From Betaproteobacteria bacterium (GTDB lineage Bacteria; Pseudomonadota; Gammaproteobacteria; Burkholderiales; Burkholderiaceae), in assembly GCA_009921765.1 (NCBI GenBank), contig RFXC01000078.1:1-16827 (forward strand): a stretch of 16,827 nt of DNA, in the 5' to 3' direction. The notes beneath the pieces were generated by a model, which saw nothing but the letters and a program-made list of their open reading frames with translations, was not told where the DNA came from and made no database searches. The translations under genes were made by a program, and so were the position numbers. Below are positions 13,186-16,827 of this stretch, piece by piece. Positions within the stretch are counted from its first letter, which is position 1; the number at the start of each line of letters is the position of its first letter.

Positions 13186-14658
13186 ATGAATGCTCCCCCT
13201 GCCGCCCGACCGATCTCGGCGTTGCTGCCGAGCCGCCGCGAGCTCTACTACGGAGGGACCTGGCACGAGCCGCGCGGCGGCTACCTCGAGACGGTGAACC
13301 CGGCCACAGGCGAGTCGCTGGGCCGCGTGGCTGAGGCCAATGCCGATGATGTCGATGCCGCAGTACGCGCCGCGCAGGCGGGCTTTGAGACCTGGCGACG
13401 GATGAAGCCGCTCGAGCGCGCAGGGCTGCTGCGCAAGGTGGCGGCGGTGCTGCGTGAAAACGCATTCGAACTGGCCATGATCGACGCTGCCAACTGCGGC
13501 AACCCGATCAGCGAGATGCAGCGCGACGCGTTGATCGCGGCGGTGCAGATCGAGTACTACGCCGGGCTGGCCACCGAGATCAAGGGCGAAACACTGCCGA
13601 TGGGCGAGGGCATCCTCAACTACTCGCTGCGTGAACCCTACGGTGTGTGCGCACGGATCGTCGCCTACAACCATCCGATCATGTTCACCGCGGGCAAGAT
13701 GGCGCCACCGTTGGCCGCGGGCAATGTGGTCATCATGAAGCCGCCCTATCAGGCGCCACTCTCGGCCTATCGCATGATGGAACTGCTGGACGGCATCCTG
13801 CCGCCTGGCGTCCTGAATGTGATCAGCGCCGGTACCCCGGGCAGTCAGGCCCTGGTCACGCACCCCATGGTTCCCCGCCTGGCCCTGATCGGCAGCGTGC
13901 CCACTGGCCGCGCCATCGCCCGCGCAGCCGCCGACCGGTTGAAGCATGTCACGCTCGAGCTGGGCGGCAAGAACGCCTGCATCATCTATCCCGATGCCGA
14001 CCTCGCGCGTGCCATGCCGGGTGCGGTCAACGGCATGAATTTCACCTGGTGCGGGCAGAGCTGCGGCTCCACGTCGCGGCTCTTCGTGCATCGCTCGATC
14101 CATGACGAGGTGATCGAGGGCATGCTGAAAGCGGTGCGTCACTACCAGCCCGGCATTCCCACCGAGATGTCCACCACCATGGGGGCGATCGTCTCGAAGG
14201 CGCAGTGGGAAAAAATCCTGGGTTATGTCGAGATCGCCAAGGCTGAAGGCGCCGACCTCATATACGGAGGCGGGGTCCCCGGCGACCCCAGGCTCGCCAA
14301 CGGCTGGTTTGTCGAGCCGACTGTCTTTACGGGTGTTTCACAGGATATGCGGATTGCCAACGAAGAAGTGTTCGGCCCCATTCTTTCGGTGATTCGCTGG
14401 GATGACGAGGATGCCCTCTTCGAACAGGTGAACCGGGTGGAATACGGGCTCACCGCGTCCATCTGGACCAGCCGCCTCGACCAGGCGCACCGTGCCGCGG
14501 CGCGGGTGCAGTCGGGGTATGTCTGGGTCAACCATGTGAGCAGCCATTTCATCGGAGCGTCCTTTGGTGGCTACAAGCAGTCGGGGATCGGTCGAGAGGA
14601 AGGCTTCGATGAACTGTTGTCCTACACCCAGCACAAGAATGTCCACGTGGTGCTTTGA
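13186..14658 (+). CDS. NAD(P)-dependent aldehyde dehydrogenase
   Basis: Aldehyde dehydrogenase superfamily member of 490 aa, oxidising an aldehyde to a carboxylate in the cytoplasm. Visible are Asn162 in YNHP, Lys185 in MKPPYQAP, the general base Glu258 in LELGGK, and the nucleophile Cys293 in CGQSCGSTSR. The EEVFGPILSV motif follows in the C-terminal half, with GGYKQSGIGREEG near the end. At the position three after Lys185, where NAD-preferring enzymes usually have Glu, there is Tyr188, so cofactor preference may be unusual. The ribosome binding site AAGGGA overlaps the stop region of the ThDP enzyme, 12 nt away. The pairing suggests it oxidises the aldehyde made by that enzyme. Confidence 0.92.
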   Translation: MNAPPAARPISALLPSRRELYYGGTWHEPRGGYLETVNPATGESLGRVAEANADDVDAAVRAAQAGFETWRRMKPLERAGLLRKVAAVLRENAFELAMIDAANCGNPISEMQRDALIAAVQIEYYAGLATEIKGETLPMGEGILNYSLREPYGVCARIVAYNHPIMFTAGKMAPPLAAGNVVIMKPPYQAPLSAYRMMELLDGILPPGVLNVISAGTPGSQALVTHPMVPRLALIGSVPTGRAIARAAADRLKHVTLELGGKNACIIYPDADLARAMPGAVNGMNFTWCGQSCGSTSRLFVHRSIHDEVIEGMLKAVRHYQPGIPTEMSTTMGAIVSKAQWEKILGYVEIAKAEGADLIYGGGVPGDPRLANGWFVEPTVFTGVSQDMRIANEEVFGPILSVIRWDDEDALFEQVNRVEYGLTASIWTSRLDQAHRAAARVQSGYVWVNHVSSHFIGASFGGYKQSGIGREEGFDELLSYTQHKNVHVVL

Positions 14659-14706
14659 GGGGTTCGCCCAGGCATTTCCATCATCCGGTTTTCGGGGAGA
14701 GCGCTG

Positions 14707-15546
14707 ATGCCGATTCAGGCGAGGCTTGGCTGGCTTCATCTCCAGTCGCCGCAGCCCGAGGCGATGGCGGCTTTTTACTCGCGCGCCTACGGTCTTCGGG
14801 TTGAGCGGCAGGGCTCCGTACTGACCTGCCATGGCGATGGCCGCGCGCTTCATGTGTCAGCGGGCGAAGCCAACCGGCTTCATTACGCGTTGTACGGGTT
14901 TGCAGAGGCGTCGTGCTGGCAGGCGTTTCTCGCGCGCGGAGAGTCGGCGTTGTCGCTTGAGTTGCCTGATCTGCCAGGCATTCCGCCAGGGGCTCGCTCA
15001 TGCATCGATCCGGACGGCAACCGAATGGTGTTCGCGCCGCCGGGAATGTCTGCGGTGGCGGGGCAAACGCCTGCCATCAAAGCGCTCCCGCCCGCGGGCA
15101 ATCAGCACTTTGCCTTGCGCACCACCCGGATTGACGAGATGCTCGCGTTTTACTGCGGGCAGTTGGGTTTTCATCTGTCTGACCGCGTGCTCGACAGCGA
15201 TGGCAGGCTGCGCGCGTGTTTCCTGCGCACCGACTCGCTCCATCACTCGCTTGCGCTATTTGGCGCGCCGGTCACGTGCTTCGATCATCAGTCGTTCGAG
15301 TCGCCTGCGTGGTCAGACCTCAAGGACTGGGCGGACCACATGTCGCGCGAGCGGATCGAAATCGTGTGGGGAGTGGGGCGCCACGGACCTGGTAACGACG
15401 TATTTTTCATGGTCCGGGACCCCGACGGCAATCTTGCCGAAATCTCCTCTGAAATCGAGGTGTGTGACGAGGCACGTCCCGCGGGGGTGTGGCCCCATGA
15501 GGAGCGCACGCTGAATCTCTGGGGCAAGGCGATCATGCGCAGCTGA
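14707..15546 (+). CDS. Two-domain VOC protein, type I extradiol dioxygenase-like
   Basis: Vicinal-oxygen-chelate protein of 279 aa with two repeated domains, as in extradiol (meta-cleaving) dioxygenases of the BphC type. In the second domain the metal ligands are probably His134 (NQHFAL), His179 or His180 (LHHSLALFG) and Glu245 (GNLAEI). His226 in GVGRHGPGND matches the conserved second-sphere His. The position of the conserved active-site Tyr just before the D/T-P-x-G turn appears to be Met235 (FFMVRDPDG), so ring-cleaving activity is not assured. The start has GGGGAGAG upstream. It lies between the aldehyde dehydrogenase (48 nt) and the second flavin hydroxylase (9 nt), a layout that favours cleavage of a catechol produced by the hydroxylase. 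Confidence 0.82.
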   Translation: MPIQARLGWLHLQSPQPEAMAAFYSRAYGLRVERQGSVLTCHGDGRALHVSAGEANRLHYALYGFAEASCWQAFLARGESALSLELPDLPGIPPGARSCIDPDGNRMVFAPPGMSAVAGQTPAIKALPPAGNQHFALRTTRIDEMLAFYCGQLGFHLSDRVLDSDGRLRACFLRTDSLHHSLALFGAPVTCFDHQSFESPAWSDLKDWADHMSRERIEIVWGVGRHGPGNDVFFMVRDPDGNLAEISSEIEVCDEARPAGVWPHEERTLNLWGKAIMRS

Positions 15547-15555
15547 CGCCAGGCC

Positions 15556-16827
15556 ATGCCGCTTGCCTCCCATTACCCGGTTGTGATTGTCGGTACTGGC
15601 CCGACGGGGCTGGTGCTTGCGCATTTGCTTGCGCGGCAGGGCATTGCGGCGTTGGTGATAGACCGGTCAGAGAGCACGGTGGGCGAGGCCCGCGCAGTCA
15701 CCATTGACGACGAGAGCCTGCGCACCTTGCAGGCGGCAGGCGTGCTCGAGCAGGTGCTGCCCGATGTCGTGCAGGGCTACGGCGTTCACTACTACTCCTG
15801 GCGGCAAACCCTCTTTGCGCGGATCGAACCCCGGTCTCTTGAATATGGCTATCCGAAGCGAAATGCGTTTCGCCAGCAACTGCTGGTACGCGCGTTGGCC
15901 GATGCGCTTGAAGCGCCTGTTGAACTGCGCTTTCGCCATGAATTGCTGAGCTTTTCTCAAACGGCTGATCGGGTGTCGCTTTCCATCGCCACCCCCGATG
16001 GGCCGCAAAGCGTGGAGACCGACTGGCTGGTGGGTTGCGACGGGGGCCGAAGCACGGTGCGCGAGGCATTGGGCATCGCACTCGAGGGCAGCAGCTATGC
16101 TGAACGCTGGCTGATTGCAGATCTCATTGGTCGGCGCGATCCGTTTCGCCATACGCGAACCTTCTGTGATCCGGTGCGACCCACAATCCGGCTGCCGGGC
16201 CCGCAGGCCACCGTCCGTTATGAGTTCATGCTGCATCCGGACGAAGACGCCGAGTCGGTGCTCGACGAGACGCAGCTTCGCAGCTGGATTCGTGCGCGCG
16301 AGCCGTCAGACGCCGACATCACGCTGCTCAGAAAAGTGGTCTACACCTTTCATGCGCGGGTGGCGGCCCGTTGGCGTGCAGGACGGGTACTGCTCGCGGG
16401 CGATGCTGCGCACCTGACGCCGCCCTTTGCCGGGCAGGGCATGAACAGCGGTGTGCGCGATGCACTGAACCTTGCCTGGAAGCTCGCCGAGGTGGTGCGG
16501 GGGCGCGCCGAGCCTGCCCTGATCGACACCTACGAGGCCGAGCGCAAGCCTCATGCCTGGGCGTTGATCAACATGGCGCTGCGGATCGGATCGTTCATGC
16601 AGCCGAAGTCGGTGGCGGGTGCAGCGATCGCGCAGGGGCTTCTGAAACTGGTCTGCCTGGTGCCTGCTGCGCGCGACTACATCCTGCATCTGAAATTCAA
16701 GCCCAAGCCCCGCTTCAGGCAAGGCCTCAAGGTCGGGGGATCGGGTGCCGAGCCGGTGATTCCGCCTGGTCAACTCATGATCCAGCCTGTGGTGCAGACC
16801 CGGGCGGGGTCTGCGTTGCTGCTCGAT
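15556..16827 (+). CDS. FAD-dependent aromatic hydroxylase, MhpA-like (3' end outside window)
   Basis: First 424 codons of a flavoprotein monooxygenase that is still open at the window end. Its relatives are about 500-560 aa, so about a quarter is missing. The GxGxxG is GTGPTG at residues 13-18, the DG motif at 162-163 in LVGCDGGRSTVRE, and the GD motif at 282-283 in LLAGDAAHLTPPFAGQGMNS. The pattern is that of 3-(3-hydroxyphenyl)propionate hydroxylase (MhpA) and related enzymes that add an OH ortho or para to an existing phenol. The ATG at 15556 comes 9 nt after the VOC gene stop with AGG close by, implying coupling. It differs clearly from the flavin hydroxylase at the left end in N-terminus and loop sequences, so the two are not recent duplicates. 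Confidence 0.88.
   Translation, partial: MPLASHYPVVIVGTGPTGLVLAHLLARQGIAALVIDRSESTVGEARAVTIDDESLRTLQAAGVLEQVLPDVVQGYGVHYYSWRQTLFARIEPRSLEYGYPKRNAFRQQLLVRALADALEAPVELRFRHELLSFSQTADRVSLSIATPDGPQSVETDWLVGCDGGRSTVREALGIALEGSSYAERWLIADLIGRRDPFRHTRTFCDPVRPTIRLPGPQATVRYEFMLHPDEDAESVLDETQLRSWIRAREPSDADITLLRKVVYTFHARVAARWRAGRVLLAGDAAHLTPPFAGQGMNSGVRDALNLAWKLAEVVRGRAEPALIDTYEAERKPHAWALINMALRIGSFMQPKSVAGAAIAQGLLKLVCLVPAARDYILHLKFKPKPRFRQGLKVGGSGAEPVIPPGQLMIQPVVQTRAGSALLLD

Noticed and set aside
1..16827. Mobile elements, CRISPR arrays, tRNA or rRNA genes
   Set aside because: No transposase or integrase motif, regularly spaced repeat, or RNA gene signature was seen on either strand.

Overview
The window is a GC-rich, tightly packed piece of a catabolic island. 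It most likely comes from a betaproteobacterium of the order Burkholderiales (Alcaligenaceae, Comamonadaceae or similar). The main clue is four separate Bug/TctC-type periplasmic substrate-binding proteins within about 9.4 kb, a family hugely expanded in that order, together with aromatic-ring oxygenases and strong G/C preference at third codon positions. I see no rRNA, tRNA, CRISPR, insertion sequence or phage gene, and no transcription regulator.

Layout. The left half is read mainly on the minus strand. From a divergent start point near 6537-6621 it runs Bug protein (6536 to 5523), Rieske ring-hydroxylating oxygenase alpha subunit (5376 to 4117) and beta subunit (4108 to 3614). A plus-strand Gdt1/UPF0016 cation exporter gene (3051 to 3611) then interrupts the series. 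The minus strand resumes with a second Bug protein (3003 to 2038) and a large FAD-dependent aromatic hydroxylase (1917 to 163). The first 162 bases hold nothing I can assign.

The right half is one long plus-strand series starting at 6622: Bug protein, TauD/TfdA-like Fe(II)/2-oxoglutarate dioxygenase, PuuE-like polysaccharide-deacetylase-fold amidohydrolase, short-chain dehydrogenase, another Bug protein, benzoylformate-decarboxylase-like ThDP enzyme, aldehyde dehydrogenase, two-domain VOC (extradiol-dioxygenase-like) protein, and a second FAD-dependent aromatic hydroxylase that runs off the window end. Spacings are mostly 5 to 75 nt, with ribosome binding sites in front of most genes.

How the genes may work together (inference). 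The Bug proteins would capture carboxylated substrates in the periplasm. The ThDP enzyme and aldehyde dehydrogenase could turn an aryl 2-oxoacid into an aldehyde and then an acid, as in the mandelate pathway. The Rieske oxygenase and two flavin hydroxylases would activate the ring, and the VOC protein could cleave it. The TauD-like/PuuE-like/SDR trio looks like a separate module that oxidises and then hydrolyses an amide, ureide or cyclic imide. The substrate cannot be read from sequence. Notable absences are the Bug transporter's membrane subunits, the oxygenase's ferredoxin and reductase, and a regulator.
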